From positions 34,327,502 through 34,391,501 of the forward strand of contig NC_059477.1 of NCBI RefSeq assembly GCF_018139145.2: a stretch of 64,000 nt of DNA. Reading direction: 5' to 3'. Below the pieces are notes generated by a model. It was given only the letters and a program-made list of their open reading frames with translations, made no database searches and was not told the DNA's origin. Shown here piece after piece: positions 34,461-48,258 of the stretch; within the stretch, counting starts at the first letter, position 1; the number at the start of each line of letters is the position of its first letter. The position numbers were made by a program, and so were the translations under genes. Origin of the DNA: Gymnogyps californianus. Its lineage: Eukaryota; Chordata; Aves; Accipitriformes; Cathartidae.

Positions 34461-37400
34461 CGGGAAACGCTCGCTGTTTTACTCTGAGGAAGGGAGTCGC
34501 CATCTCTGCCACAGACACCCCCTGCCCCACAGTAGCCGTTTGCCCGGTGGTGTTGCCTCCACTCATGGTTGCAGGTGTTTAACTCCAACGGGAGAAGGAA
34601 ACGCTCCCGGGCATCCACCTGTGCGGTTCCACATTTAGCACCTCCGGGAGAGGTGGTTTTGGGGACACCCTGCGTGTCCTCTCGTGTGCAGGCCGGAGGG
34701 GCTGGAGACATGGCTGTGTGCCCCACAGTGCTGCCAAACTGCAGGCAGGAGCTGGAAGTGGCGATCCCCACCGGCTGTTAGCTCTGCCGGCATCCCCAGG
34801 GGATGCAGCATGCGGCGGTGCAAACTTTCACGCCGACTTCCAGCACTAAAGCTGGTGAAACTTTCAGGCTTGCAGAATCCCCAGCACCAACCCTGGCGAT
34901 AAAGGACAGCTGTGCCTTCGGTGAAGTCCTGCATCTTCGGTAACCACCTGGTCCGCTGCCTGTTCCTCCTGATGGGTTCAAAGAACATGGAAATCCCCTG
35001 GATTTTCACCAGCCTGGCAGTGCTAGCGAGTGGGCCAAATCTGGGAGCCCGCCGTTTCCAGGACACAGTTTCTTGGAGCTCTATTAGGTAGCAGTTTCCA
35101 GCTGGAGCTCCCAGCTACACCTCAATTCCAGTGACAGGCAGCGTGACCTTTCCTTCTAGTGTCCTCCCGCTTCTTGGCTCTGTGGCCTTTTCCAAAGAGT
35201 GATTCCTGCAGGCTGAAATGCAGCGCCCTTCAGATCCTTCTTTACCAGCAGATGGCACAAACAGTACAGGAATTTACAGCAGATTGCTTTGCTACCTTAA
35301 ACCAGTAGCCACCGTGTTCTTAGAAATCTGAATGACTACTAATTGTGTAAGGTTCAGCCTGCAATACCTTCCTGTAATGCAGAATAAACTGCAGGACTAG
35401 TACTATTTTAATTTCGAAGTGTCTATTGCATATAACGTTTTTTTTAAAAGCTACTGGTGTTAGAGTTGAAACAAAAGTCATTTTTCACCATCTGTAATTG
35501 TTGTCCTGCAGAGGTCATATGGATCACCAGGGTGAGAATTAAATTGTTTTGCCAGAACTTCAGAATATGAACCATGTGATCTTGTCCAAACTTTCACAGA
35601 CTGGATAACAGGTCTGGCCACTGGCTTATTAAGCTGAAAGGATAACTGCCATCTCCATCAGCTGCGTTTGAAAATAAACTGAACCATCCTCAGCAAGAAA
35701 AGCTTTTGGTACAAAACTCCAGGGGAACTCAGTTCAAGGCTGAATTTTAAGCAGGTAAAAGTTCCTTACCACAACTCAGTGTAATTTAGGTTCTGGACAT
35801 GTTTTGTTCCAGGCTACCTTATATTGTGCCTGCAGAATATATTTTTGAGTAGATACGAGTTTGCTCTTCCTAGTCTGTGCTGATCTATACATATGTGACT
35901 ACATTTACTGTTTGGATCTAGATTTAACCCAGGTGGTGCTCCGTTCTGGAACATGATCATTGTGCAGATAGAGTGAATTAAAAATCTGGGCAGGAGGGAG
36001 CTGACACTAATACTTACACTGAGGGGGGAGAAAATTATGTCCTTTGGGCATGGCATGGTCCACATGTTGCTATCTTAACCAGTAGTGCCAGGATCATCAC
36101 TATTTTGCTTTCACCTACGTCATCACACCCCTAGCTCTGCCAAGAATGAGGACCTGGAAACCCTGGTCAGGTAAAACCCTAAATAAAGAACTCACCTCAG
36201 TGTCCATGTTGGGTCCTGGCTGACTTGGCAAGTCTTCGTGAAATCACATTAGTGTGGCACAAGGCCCAAATTGATAAACTGTCCTGAGAAGTTATGTTAG
36301 ATCCCACTGAGCAGAATATATTGGCTATGTCAGTTGGCTATTATCAGCGTGGCGCACAAAGAAAACTTTGTTGTGTTTGTAAATAAATGATGTGTGTAGA
36401 TAAATTGCATCTGTGTAAACAGATGTCATGGCATTAAGTATAAGAATTCAGAAATTACAGATTTCATTAGGTGGCAAAGTATCATGGGCTCCAACATTGC
36501 TTTGTCTCAATATCTTGTAAAAGATGTTGCTTAGAGTTAACAAAAAAGTGTGCTTCTCTGGAAGTTTCAAAACATGTTTTATGAGCTTCTTTCTTTTTGT
36601 CTTTGTTTTTTCTTCAAGCTGCAATTGTGGAAAGTCACAAAAAAAGAAGACTCAGAAGGCAATAACGATAATTTTATTGTGACAGGTCTAGACAGTAGTT
36701 TAAACCACTAACTCATGTTTATAGTTTTTCTCTGAAGTTTGGCATTTCTTAGATATCATGTCAATTCCCCCTGGTACATGTCTCATTTCTGTCCAATAGA
36801 TTCATTCCTAATGGCTTGACTTATCAGGCAATTTTTACTAAGAATAGGATTTTCTCAAATGATTATTGAGTTGTTGTCAAAATGTCTCAAATTCTCTACA
36901 CATGATCTTGCAGGAAGGTTTGTAGGGAATCATGTTTTGGGTTAGCAAAGCCTTTAGAGACCTGAATAAGTCCATATTAGATACCCTGAATTTATCTCTG
37001 AAGGTGAATGTTTTTAATGGGCCGCCAGTGTCGTATCTCCCAGAGTCAATTCATCATTAAAGCCAAAATCAGAATCTTTGCTCCTACTTACCATTAACTA
37101 ACTTGCGTTGATTAACAATGTGTAACACAAAAGTAGTCATTGATTTCAGTTGTATCATTTCAGGTAGATGGTGATAATTTATACAAAAGGTATCAAAATC
37201 CCGTATAGAAAAGATCGTGAAACAAAAGTGTGTAGTCACTTTTGGATACTAGAGTTGTGGTATAGAGCTGAATTAAGGCAGACAGGTTTTATTTTCAGAA
37301 AGCAGAATCTCTGAAAAAATGCTTTTTTGATGTCTTAGGTTGGACATGAAAAAAAACACCACTGATGTCATTTATGAACATCTGCACCATTAAGCTAAAA

Positions 37401-38479
37401 GTTTTGAACTGGAAGACTAGAGCTTTTATTGCTTACAGCCACAAACTGGAAAACCTTTCAGAGCTGTCTTTTCTTTTTTAGCAGATTATAATTTTCCCTG
37501 TTAGAACAAATTTATCTGTCAGACAGTAATAAGTTCTGGATAGGGACTTGGTTTAAAATCAAGTATCAGATAGATATCAGTTTTTTTCAAATATGTCTAG
37601 CTTATGTAAGAAAAAATAATCTGTATATGTATGCAAGTGATGGATACAAAAGTATCTGCAGAAATAATCAAGTTTCCAATTCAATTGAGACATGTAATTC
37701 TGAAATCTGGACTTTGGCAGAGAAAAGTTACCCACACCTGAACTGATATAAACGGTATAGATACAGATATATCCAGATATATCACTTAGAGAATAGATGG
37801 CTTGATTTATAGAACAAGTTATGTTAACGAGGGTTAGAAATTGCTGGTGCAAATCATATCTCCATAGGGTATCATTGAATAGCACTGAATCTGTGAGGGA
37901 ACTTAAAGAATGGCTTTGAGTTTAAGGCAAGGAGAGTAAGACATCTATGTTTGGAAAAAGCAAGCTAGGCTATCAATCATAATCACAGTTTTTCAGGGTT
38001 TTTGTTTAATACTGCTTTCGAATAACGTCTCCCTTGTGTCATATGGAGGTATTGTCTCAGTTATAACTGGCGTCATCAACACTTTGTGTAGCATATGGAA
38101 TACAGCTGGATTCAAATCACATTTGTGAGTTTTTTAGAAAATTTCTCATTTATCCCATATTTTACAACTGAAGCTATTCAGTGTATCAGTTGTAAATGCA
38201 GATGGACATGTACCTGAATGTGTTCCAAATCAAATCCTGTGCAGATCTGCAGCTGGGATGAGAAAGTAGAGATGGGTTGAATTGCATTTTATAGAAGACC
38301 TTGTAGGTTTTGCATAGTTCTTGTGGATTTTCTGGAACTTACAACTGCTCAGGTGTTTCTGAGAAGCAGTTGAATATCTCAAAGTGTTAGAGTGTCACCA
38401 TTGCCCTTATTAGTTCATTAAAGGGAAGCCAATATTTTAGAGTTGGAATAATCTGGATCATGCCAGGGTAAGGAACTGA
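34461..38479. other. Gene-poor sequence upstream of DDX18
   Basis: GC falls quickly to AT-rich. No gene, and no repeat that I can name. Open frames near 34361-35066 are short tails of the GC-rich zone. Confidence 0.55.
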
Positions 38480-38960
38480 AACCATTTTAATTGTTCCAGT
38501 GAATGATCTCCTCCTTTATACACACAGAGGACCACAGTCTAATCTCAGTCTTTTAGACCTCTCTGCAGAGTTGAGCATGGTTGATCATGAAATCCTGGTG
38601 TGTCATATGAGCTGAATGGCAGGAGTCCAGGTTACTGTACTAGTCTGGGCCCCTCCTGAAATGATGCATCCGACAGATAGTGATGATCAGCTGCATGCCT
38701 GTCCCACTTGATCCTTAATGGCTGGAAACCCACAAAAATCAATTTCCTTGTGTCCTTTTCTAGCAATGGAATGCAACCACATTGGCAGCTGGACTCAGAG
38801 GCTAGCAATTTGCAGATAATACCTGTCCGTCTGTATTCGTTACCATCTGTGACTACATCATTGACTCTGCTACTACCAAGGTGATCAGCTAATTGTGTGA
38901 GATTAACTTAATTATACTGAAGTGAGCTATATAGATGTGACTACAGCTAGATTATGTGAC
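38480..38960 (+). mobile_element. Decayed L2-type LINE reverse-transcriptase relic
   Basis: The plus strand gives VNDLL followed by LLDLSAELSMVDHEIL (38550-38597), the L2/CR1-clade RT block normally read as LDLSAAFDTVDHEIL. About 210 bp further on it gives QFADNT (38806-38823), the FADD catalytic box with its second Asp changed to Asn. Stops and frame changes separate the blocks. An old, inactive fragment. Confidence 0.65.
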
Positions 38961-39180
38961 ATTTATGAGCAAAAAAAATCTTCAGTGTTTAGGAAATGCC
39001 ACCTAGTATAAAATGCTGTAGTTCTTCCCTGCAGTAAGAGGGATTATGCATTGGTTTGCCACAGAAATTTATGCTAAGGTCATGTTTTTTGGTCCTTATC
39101 TCCAAAATACATCATCACTAGGGCCCAGTTTATCTAAAATATTGCTTAAATCTCTCTGAAATAAAGACAACAGTTGCAAT

Positions 39181-39585
39181 CGTAGAATCACAGAATGGTT
39201 GAGGTTGCAAGGTACCTCTGGAGATTGCCTAGTCCAAATCCCCTGCTCAAGCAAGGTCAACAAGAGCAGGTTGCTCAGGACTCTGTCCGCTCAAGTTTTG
39301 AGTGTCTCCAAGGATGGAGACTACACAGAAGACTCCGTCTTCTTTACTCCCTCCCATCAGGTATTGATGCACATTGAACCTTCTCTTCTCCAGGCTGAAC
39401 AGTCCCAGCTTTCTCAGTTTCTCCTTGTATGCCAGATGCTCCAATCCCTTTATCATCTTTGTGGCCATTTGTTGAACCTGCTCCAGTGTGTCCATGTCCT
39501 TGTACTGGGGAGCCCAGAGCTGGACACAGTACTGCACATGTGTCTCACCAGTGCTGAGTAGAGGGAAGGATCACCTCCCTTTTGT
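39181..39585 (-). mobile_element. CR1 LINE 3' fragment, antisense
   Basis: Begins with the CR1 3'-terminal signature in antisense (AGAATCACAGAATGGTT). On the minus strand it encodes the end of ORF2, for example MQYCVQLWAPQYKDMDTLEQ and LGLFSLEKRRFNVHQYLMGG. It is 5'-truncated and carries stops. Confidence 0.9.
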
Positions 39586-41584
39586 TTGTCACACTTGTCA
39601 CAGTGGGACTTTCTGTTATAATTAACATAACTCTTTTTTGTTAAGAAAACCTTGCCATTTCCAAGATAAATATATAGTCATTTTATATTTAACACCTACA
39701 CACTGCAAACAAAAAAATCCTCTAGGAAAACAAGGTGCTATACACATTTTTATCCTCACAGAGGCAATGAGAGAACAAATAATACATAATACAAGAGCAG
39801 TGCACAATTTGTAATGTACTACGAGCAGGCAGGAGGGTACCATGAGGATACCTGTAGTGTAAAAGCATGCATGGCACACAGTTGAATGGTTTAGATTCTA
39901 TTTTATTTTATTTTATCAATGCAGAACAAGTTGTTTCTGACATTTGTTATTTAAACTTACAAAATATTTTTTGGGTACTCAGAAACTGCTTTTCTGAATT
40001 GAGTGAAATAATAATCAAACATTTTCTGTTCTATTTTAGGAGGCTGTTTACAGCTGTTTGTCTCAACTGTTCCACCATCCCTAGTAAGTGTTGATAAACA
40101 GCCTGTTTTACAGTAAGGTACAGTCACTTTTATTAAGATAGCATTTAAATTCAAGATATTCTTTCTTTACATACGAAGATCCATTTTTTTAGTATTTTCC
40201 TGTTTTTAAAAAACTTAGCGAAGGTTTTTCAAAATACTGCAAAGGCTACAAGTAGGATCAAGTGATTAACAGATTAATCAAACTGCAGGTGTAGCAGCTA
40301 GCTTATAACTTTCAGACTGACGGGTTCATAATCTTTAAAATAATAATTTTGTCAGGCATAAAAGGCTTTCCTTTTACAGTGCCCTCATTAATTTAAAGAA
40401 TCCTAGTAAATATATTACTGTCTCCTTTTCAGAAGGAGTGTCTTTTATATTACCTTATCATTTACATATCTTCATTTAAAATAGCTCTGTTCAAATAATA
40501 TAAAGTCACAATTAAATTCAAAGTAAGTATGAAATCTGAGACAGTAAGTGAAATACATAGGGTCAGCTAAAATTCTTTGCAAGTATCTTGAAGATAAAAT
40601 TTGAAGGGGAGGGATAGAGCTTTGGACGTTCTGGGTGCATGGCAGCTGGATGGAGACAGTTCTGTGGCATTTTGTGGATGGAATCAACACAAGATGTCAC
40701 CCTGCCTGTGAGATAGCTCCAACACAAAAACGCCATTAGTTGAAGAGGAAAGAGAATGAAGGACTGACGTTACTTTTTTTTTTTTTTTTAAGTTGTCCAT
40801 CACATGTGTTCCTTCATTTACCTATCACGGAACACTGTTTCACTGCAAAATTTTCCACACCTTGCTGAATATTTCTAATTCAATTCTGTCATGCCACTTA
40901 TGATTTTTTTAAATTGTTGTTTTAAAGTAGGTTCCTGAAATGTGAAGTCAGATTTTACTTCCTTGAATAGTAGCTCTATGTTTCTTGTACTTAGTGAAAA
41001 AGACGATGGAGAACAGAGTGCAATATTTTTCTGAGTTTTCTTCAGTCTCATTCATTTTCATACATTTACCTAGAAGTCTAAAAGCTTATAGAAGGATGCC
41101 TTGGCAACTATTGTGAAAAACTTTCAGAAAACATCACATAGTTAAAATGTTATGTTTCTTCCTAAAATGTATAAACCTTTTTGTGCTGAAGAGTAATATT
41201 TTCTTTATGTAACAGTTTGAAATTCCTTGTACCTTTACTCTAAACAATGCAAAATTCTTCCTTCAAGGAAGAAGGGGTTAAAAATCTTGAATTAAACAAA
41301 GCATTATTTAAACAATAGTATTAGCATTCTTCTGATTATGGATGGGGAACAGATACCTTAAATATTAAACTGCTTGAGCTCGGGCCCCTGATTTCAGTAA
41401 TATGGACAGTATGCCTATGTTCAAAATGACATTTATGCTTTAAATGTTTGTTTCCTTCCTGTATAAATGAATAAAATGATTTTTCAGTGAAGACATCTGT
41501 CTGGGACTTGTGAGGACAGAACTCAATGCCTTGTGTTGTAGATGCTTATATTACCTTAAGTGATCGTTCTCATTTCATTTATCT
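39586..41584. other. Gene-poor sequence, no gene seen
   Basis: AT-rich with TTTTA and T-runs (39898-39915, about 40771-40790). A 45-bp stretch at about 40039-40083 is flanked by exon-like AG and GTAAGT signals but has no supporting context. Confidence 0.55.
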
Positions 41585-41780
41585 CATCCATACAGTGAGA
41601 ATATCTTCATCTGTAAGATGAGGATAGCCATATTTCTTTACTCCCACTGCCTGTTTGTATTTAGATAGCAAGCCCTTAAAGCAAGGACTAATTTAAAAAA
41701 TATGTTTCTATGGGACCTATAACAGAGAAGGCCTATATGTATCAGGGAGCTCTGGGCACTATTGTAATACTAATTAAACA
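41585..41780 (+). repeat. Ancient MIR/L3-like retroposon tail
   Basis: CTTCATCTGTAAGATGAGGA resembles the MIR-type core. It is followed by TTTAGATAGCAAGCCCTTAAAGC and later GGGCACTATTGTAATACTAAT, which resembles the 3' tail shared by amniote L3/CR1-type elements and their SINEs. Similarity is partial and recalled by eye. Confidence 0.45.
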
Positions 41781-44700
41781 AAAGTGTACTACTCTTAACC
41801 ACCAAAATTTAAATATACATGTGATAGTAAAATACTATTTTGTTACAAAGTATACATCTTAGGGGACAAGATTCTCATCAACCTGTACAGAGGAGGAAAC
41901 TAAATAGTGAACATAGAACATGTCAAATAATCTGTGTACCTCTACCTGAGTGTGCTTTTAGCCCATGGTGAATAACAGAGTACCTTCAAGAAAATATCAA
42001 ATTAATTCATTCTCACATTTTCTGCAAGATGCAGTTAGGAATACACTTACCAGTGATTTCCTAGAAGTGGCTCACCTGTCCCTTGCCCAATATTATTAGT
42101 ATGCTCCTACATCCATAGTTTTACACTACTCTTCTGCTTTACATAATTCTGCATGTCCTTGAAACCAGTGTAAGTTACTTCTACTTTTAAGACCCTTTCA
42201 GATTGCCATTTAAAGGAGTTTTAATATTCCTGAGAATGAGAATGGTTAATTCTTAGCCTGTTATGTAATATTGCTTTTTTTGATTGAAACTCAGTGGGAG
42301 CTTGGACAGTCAGCACTCCATAAGAGAATGCTCAATAGCTTGTATTATCAGACTCTGAGCTTTTATGGTTCAAGCCTTTATAAACTGTGTCAAGCTGTGT
42401 TAGTTATAATTATTGCACACGTTGGCTTAACCTATATAGTGTAGTCATAATACATTAGCCTTTCCAACTTTCACTTACCTGTCCTTTATTATCAGTGACA
42501 TTTTCCCTTAAAGGTTCAGAGCAAGCATGACTTTATGATCAGCTGTGAGCTTTAACTAAACGACTCTTTTTTCCAAGGAAGACTGTTGTTGAAGAAACCA
42601 GGAGATGGCAGTCTTTCTTAATGGATCAGAGTTAAATTCTACTGGTGATCACAATTTCTGTTCTTGTGCCCCAGAATAGGCAAAAATTTAAAATGAAGTG
42701 AAGGAAGAGCCACACTTCTTGTCTTGTTGGCACAGCAAGTCATTGCATGCTTGACCCCTCTGATATCTTCCAGAGCCTTTCTTTCAGGTGTCAGATCTTA
42801 AACAATCACATAAATCCAGGGGGAATTGTGGTTTTCCCAGTCTTCAGATTGACCTTAGTGCAGTTTTCTTACCTGGCTGTTTCAATATACCTGAACTACA
42901 GTTCTCTGTTCTCTGGTAACACATAGGAGAAGTTAATGACTGACTAGCCTTCCTAAGACTGTGTATTTCATCTGAAGGCAGGCTATTTCAGAGAAAACTA
43001 TCTTAGAAAGAAAGCACAATTCATTCATGTATGTTTAATCAGTAAAAATGTAGTAATCCAGAGACTGTGTGACCTAGTCTCTCTCTCTGTTAGTTTGCTC
43101 CTTAATGTATCTGTCACCATTCTTGGACAACTCAGAGCCTCCACAGGGGATCAAGATGGGTTTAACTGGCTGTGGTGCTTTTGGTCTCTGTTCATGTAAC
43201 CTGACAAAAGGCAGTGTCACATCAGCTTATAACCCAGTGGGATATCGCTGTACTAAAATATGTGATAGTCTATTCTTACTGGAGAAATAATTGCTGCATG
43301 GCAGTATTAGATATCAGTTTCTTTTGAGCTGTTGGCTGTAAGCATGAACAAAAACTTCATACCTTTCTATATGTTTTTCTGTAGAGTAAGCACCAGAAAC
43401 TTGAGACAGGAGAGCGTAAAAGTGGATTAAATTGACTCTTTGTCCGTATTGTCATGGTCCAAATCAAACAGAGCTTAGGAAAACCATGATCTGCCTTCAA
43501 TTATTTACTAGAACGAAGTGATAGATTTAATTCTAACAAACTAATAATCTTGCATCTCCATAGTCATCATGGCTTTTGGACTCCCAAAGCTGCTTCTCAG
43601 TGTTACCACTCCTTCCCTTAAACTGCGGTAAGGTGTATTGGAATGGCAAGTGTATAGAGACCAAAAGCACATATTATTCATGACCACATCAGGCTTATGT
43701 ATTGTTTAGACTAACACTTTGTCTTCTGTTGGGGCAAATTCTTGCTTTGTACCTTACAACCATTTCAAACTGTCTTAAACAACCCCCCACTGGCTAATAG
43801 CAATAATAACAATAATAACATGAATAAATTCTTTTAGACAATGCTGAATAAGATAAGCAGATGTAGAAGCTAGCTAATGTTTGTGAAGTATTCCGGTTGC
43901 TACTTGAGCTTATTGCAGAACCAAGCAAAGGGGGAAAACAATAAATTGTTCCAAATATCCAGCTATATTCTCACTTGTCATATTTGTCAGTATTGTAAGG
44001 AAAAGGTTTTTTGTTTTTTAAGTAAGTCAGTGATAACAGACCTCCGTGTCACATTTGTGTGTAAAGGTCCTCAACCTTTCTCCTGCAGTTCACCATGTTC
44101 AGTTTGATGCACGTTACTCAATGTCTGCTGCTGTTTTCCCGAGCATTCATGCCTGTAGACATCCTGCAGATGACTGGTTCTCACAGCAGAGCTCTATTTT
44201 TAACTTGGCATGCAGGAAGATGAGCTGTTCACATCTAGCAGAAGGCAAATGTCTTTGGACTTGTGTGCCAGGATTCTGCAGGTGCGAATCGTGTACATGG
44301 TAAGGAGTATCTGGATATAGGTTTGCAATATGGATACATTGAGAGTGCAAAACTCCTTAGTGTGGCAAAACTGCTTGATATACAAATGGCACTGAATATA
44401 TTGACCAAAGTTTGTTATTTTGTCTGCTTCACAAAATCTCAGCAACAATTCCCAGATAGCTATAATGGAATTTACCTTAGCTATGTATATGAAGTTTCAG
44501 TTGCTATGCAGCATCATAACACAAGCCTTTAAAAGCTATGTTAAACATTTAGCTTGCACTTAATCATCTGCCAGAAATGTTTAAAGGCATAATGTCTCAT
44601 TAATAATTATTAAATCATTAAGTTGTGCAAAGAGAGATGTTCCGTCTTTACTTACATAATGGTAAAACACAGGTCATTTACCAAGCATGCAACAGCACAT

Positions 44701-47700
44701 CAGATATTTGGATTTTCTTGAAGGGAATTAAGGGATATGTGTTAGTAAAGGAAGGAAGCACTTGGTGATTGAAACAGTGTTCAGCCGTGGCATACAGTCT
44801 AGTTTCTACACTCCCCCATACTCTTGACAGCTTAGAACATTGTCATGTAAATTGGCAGGTGTAAAGAAACGACGTTAATAATATAACCAAAATTATTCAG
44901 TGTCACTCAGTTATGGGACTGGGACTCAGAAAATACAGGTGGAGCTTCTACCTCTGCGACAGACATCCTGCATGATTGAAATAAATCATTCATGCTCACA
45001 TTCCTGCTATCTAACTATGGACGTTAACAGAGGTCCTGTATTAAAGCACTCACTTCAAGAAGCAGTTCAAATGTCACATGAGCTCCATAGTAGTGTCCGT
45101 CTCTCTTCATTGACTGTTGGGAGTACAGAGTGAATAGGCTCTTAACATAGTCAAGGTCCTTAAGTGCACTTTTGGAAGTAGTGCTGAATGTTTATCTGGG
45201 TTTGTAGGCTTTAAGTATTACCTGGTTGAGTTGAAATTCTCTACTTCCCTAGAGAGTTCCTCATACCCTGTTGTATAGAGTTCAGTAATGACTTATGCTT
45301 GCTTATCCATGATAACAATCAATGTTTGCCCCAGGTCCAGGGCATGCAGGGAATCAAAGCTCCTGGTTACTGTCAGAGACAGGGTCTGGCCTAGAGCTGT
45401 CCCTGTGTCCTTGTGGTGAGCCCTTTGTCTCTCAGAGAGCCTGTCCTCCCTCAGCCCTCTGCACAAAACATGAGGGAGTCCTGGTATTCAGCTTGCTTTG
45501 CGACGTTTTTGTGCTTATGCCTTCATTCCTCTTCTGGAGGGTACGGAGTGAAAAAAAGTTTTTTTAAGTAAGATTGGGTGAAATGGAAAGGATTTTTATT
45601 TTGTTCTACTCTCAGAATGACATTGCTTCTATATAATGCCCATCCTTTGGATTAATAGTGTGTTTTACCCTTTCCTATCCATATCCATAAGGAACGAAGA
45701 TAAAGACAAAGAAAAGGAGGCAGCAAATCAGTATAGGTAAGCTCCAGGCAGAGAGCAAATGTGCTCACTGTATAGTGTGTAAAAGGGCAATTTAGGGCTT
45801 TAAATGAAGCCTGAATTACTTCAACTTTGAATGGCAAAATGCATTTATCTGTAATTATGTAATTTCACAAAAGGAAGCAAGAAAAACAAGAGATGCCTAA
45901 CCAATTCAGATGGCAAAATGCAAAAAAAAAAAAAAATCCTGAGCTGGGATTTGTACATTTCAAGAAAAATAAAGCAAGGATGCACATGGAGACCTGGAGC
46001 ATAAGACATATATATATATTTTGCAGATATGCAGCAGGTTTTGATGAATGAAGCAGATCTCTGTGTGACTTCTTAGGCTCTAAGCCTTAACTCCCCAGCA
46101 AGTGTAAGCATTCAAAAAATGTCCTCTGTCTAGATACCAAATGTGGAGCAAAATTTCTGTTGTAAAAATGCTATTTCAAGTGCCGTAGAACTAAACGTTG
46201 ATTAAAAAAAAAGTGATAGTTGACTTCAACAAAAAGATTTGGTTTTGCTATACCCTGGAGTCCCCTGAGTGTGCTCTTCTAAAAGAGCACATTCTCTCAC
46301 TGACCCTGACAACAGAAGTGGGACAGTCCTTTGATGATGCCAAAATGCAATGTCTCACATCCAAGCACATGCCACATTTCAGTGGCCACCTTCTACGTGT
46401 TGTGTATCCACAAAGATAAGCTTGTGTTTTCTCAAGAGCCCCGTTACATCCTGAAATTAATAGCTCCTGGTTGATCGTCTCACATCAGAAGGACAATGAG
46501 CATCTCTGCTGGTGAGTGGTGCTTCCTAAGAACAGTGGAGATGTCTTTGGCATGAAGTCAATCATGTTCCCTGTGCTTAGAAGCTGCCTCATCCAGGCCC
46601 ATATCTCACATGGGTTTGGGCAGTGTAGTGTCTGGGATAAGGTGGATGCCATGTCTCAGCTCCCTCAGTTGTTCTCCCTGAATTTCATGAGCCTGTTACA
46701 GGAATCTGGCACAATAAGTCAGGAGAAATCATTAGGGAGAGTAAGGAGCTGGCAGGACACTTTATTGGACTGTGTGTTGAGCCATGGAGTTGTGCATAGT
46801 GCAGGTGAGGTGGTGGGGATGTAAGTATTGGAAGGACTACGTCAGAAGCTCAGTAAGGACGGAGTAGGTGGTACAGGTGTTATTTAAAATAAAACTTGCT
46901 ATGCTGGCAGCTCAGACTTAGGACACACACAGATCTCGGCCTCCTCAGAATATACATGCCCCGGGAAAATAGCATTTTCAGTTGTATTCTACATTAATGA
47001 TCTTGCAGTACTCTCACATTGGCTGATGTACAGCTATTTGTTGGTCGCTATGAGACTTTGGCTGGAGTCTGATTGCTTGGGGTAGGAATTTACCTGCAAA
47101 TGTAAAGTCATTTGTGTTGTGCCATATAATTAGTTCTGGTCACTTTTTTTTCTGAGAGAAGAAGATAAAGCATTGAATAAGTCTGGCCGTGCAGGTGATG
47201 CTGAGAGACACTGGGAGATACAACAAATTGAACTCCCTAGCCAGCCAGATTTTAGTGTAGAATATTTACTTCTTCCAGGGAAGTTAAACCTCACCTCCAC
47301 CACGCATTTCTACACATTTACATCTTTTACAACTTTACACCTTCTAGGTAGTTAACTATCTTCAAAAAGGATAAACAAACTAATTGTAAATAATTTCTTA
47401 AATTACTTGATTTCCAACAGCATATTATCTTTCCATTAAACAGCGCAGCTTTAGCAGAGACACAGACCTGTGAGGCAGCAGCTGTGGATCTGTTAAGCTC
47501 TCCTTCATTATTAACGTCTTGTTTTCATTGGTTTTAAGACAGATTCTTTGAGTCACATTTTCAAAACCATCTTGATCTTGCACACATGATTTTAAGTGTG
47601 AATGATTTGAAAGCTCCCAGTGTCTCTACCTGACTTCTGTGATTTTGCCTTTTTATGTTTCAGTGAAGGTGCTGAATGAAGAACGGATCCTACTTCAAAA

Positions 47701-48238
47701 TTATGTCTCTATCTTGTTATATTGCACTTAATGGGAAAACGTTTATAATTTCAGCATGGAATTTTCTACTGTTCTCAGACATCTTTAGTGGTATAAGCAG
47801 TACTCAGGGCATGTTCGAGAGAGACACTTTGATTAATAAAGAACAGACTAGTGAGCTAATATGAAGAACTGTGTAAAGATTAAGGTTTTCCTATAGTGTT
47901 GGAATGGAAATAGACCCTTGGGTAAAATATTTTAGGAAACAAATCCAATAAGGGTCCAATTTAAAGAAAAAAGTCCACTTAAATGCATAAGTACAGGTAT
48001 CTGACTTTTCCTTTCTTAAAGAATTGCCCCCAAAGTTATGAAATAAGAATAATTACTCTTAGCAAAATTTTCTGATCATTTATTATACCTGGATTTTCTG
48101 GAGTGCATTTTCAGATCATGGATTATATGTGCATATCTCATTATCACTAATGAGAATTTCAATGCAGCATATAATTTTACTGTGCTATTTTGTCTGACTT
48201 GTATTACACCTGTCAGTCTGCTTTCCTCCTGCTATTTC

Positions 48239-48258
48239 ATTAATATTTAAATATTAAT
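48239..48258. repeat. 20-bp perfect AT palindrome
   Basis: ATTAATATTTAAATATTAAT reads the same on both strands, and part of it is repeated directly after. No known site is implied. Confidence 0.8.

Noticed and set aside
33882..34638. Plus-strand open frames opposite DDX18 exons 1-2
   Set aside because: CpG-island composition; opposite strand to clear DDX18 exons, no motifs.
34361..35066. 136- and 143-residue minus-strand frames upstream of DDX18
   Set aside because: Mixed composition, no family match, no splice context; probably the tail of the CpG-rich zone.
40030..40090. Exon-like stretch with TTTTAG and GTAAGT borders
   Set aside because: Single isolated 45-bp segment, no partner exons and no homology.
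46516..47060. Possible RT-like peptide (FYINDLAVLSH) and a 102-residue frame
   Set aside because: Too short and without further LINE blocks around it.
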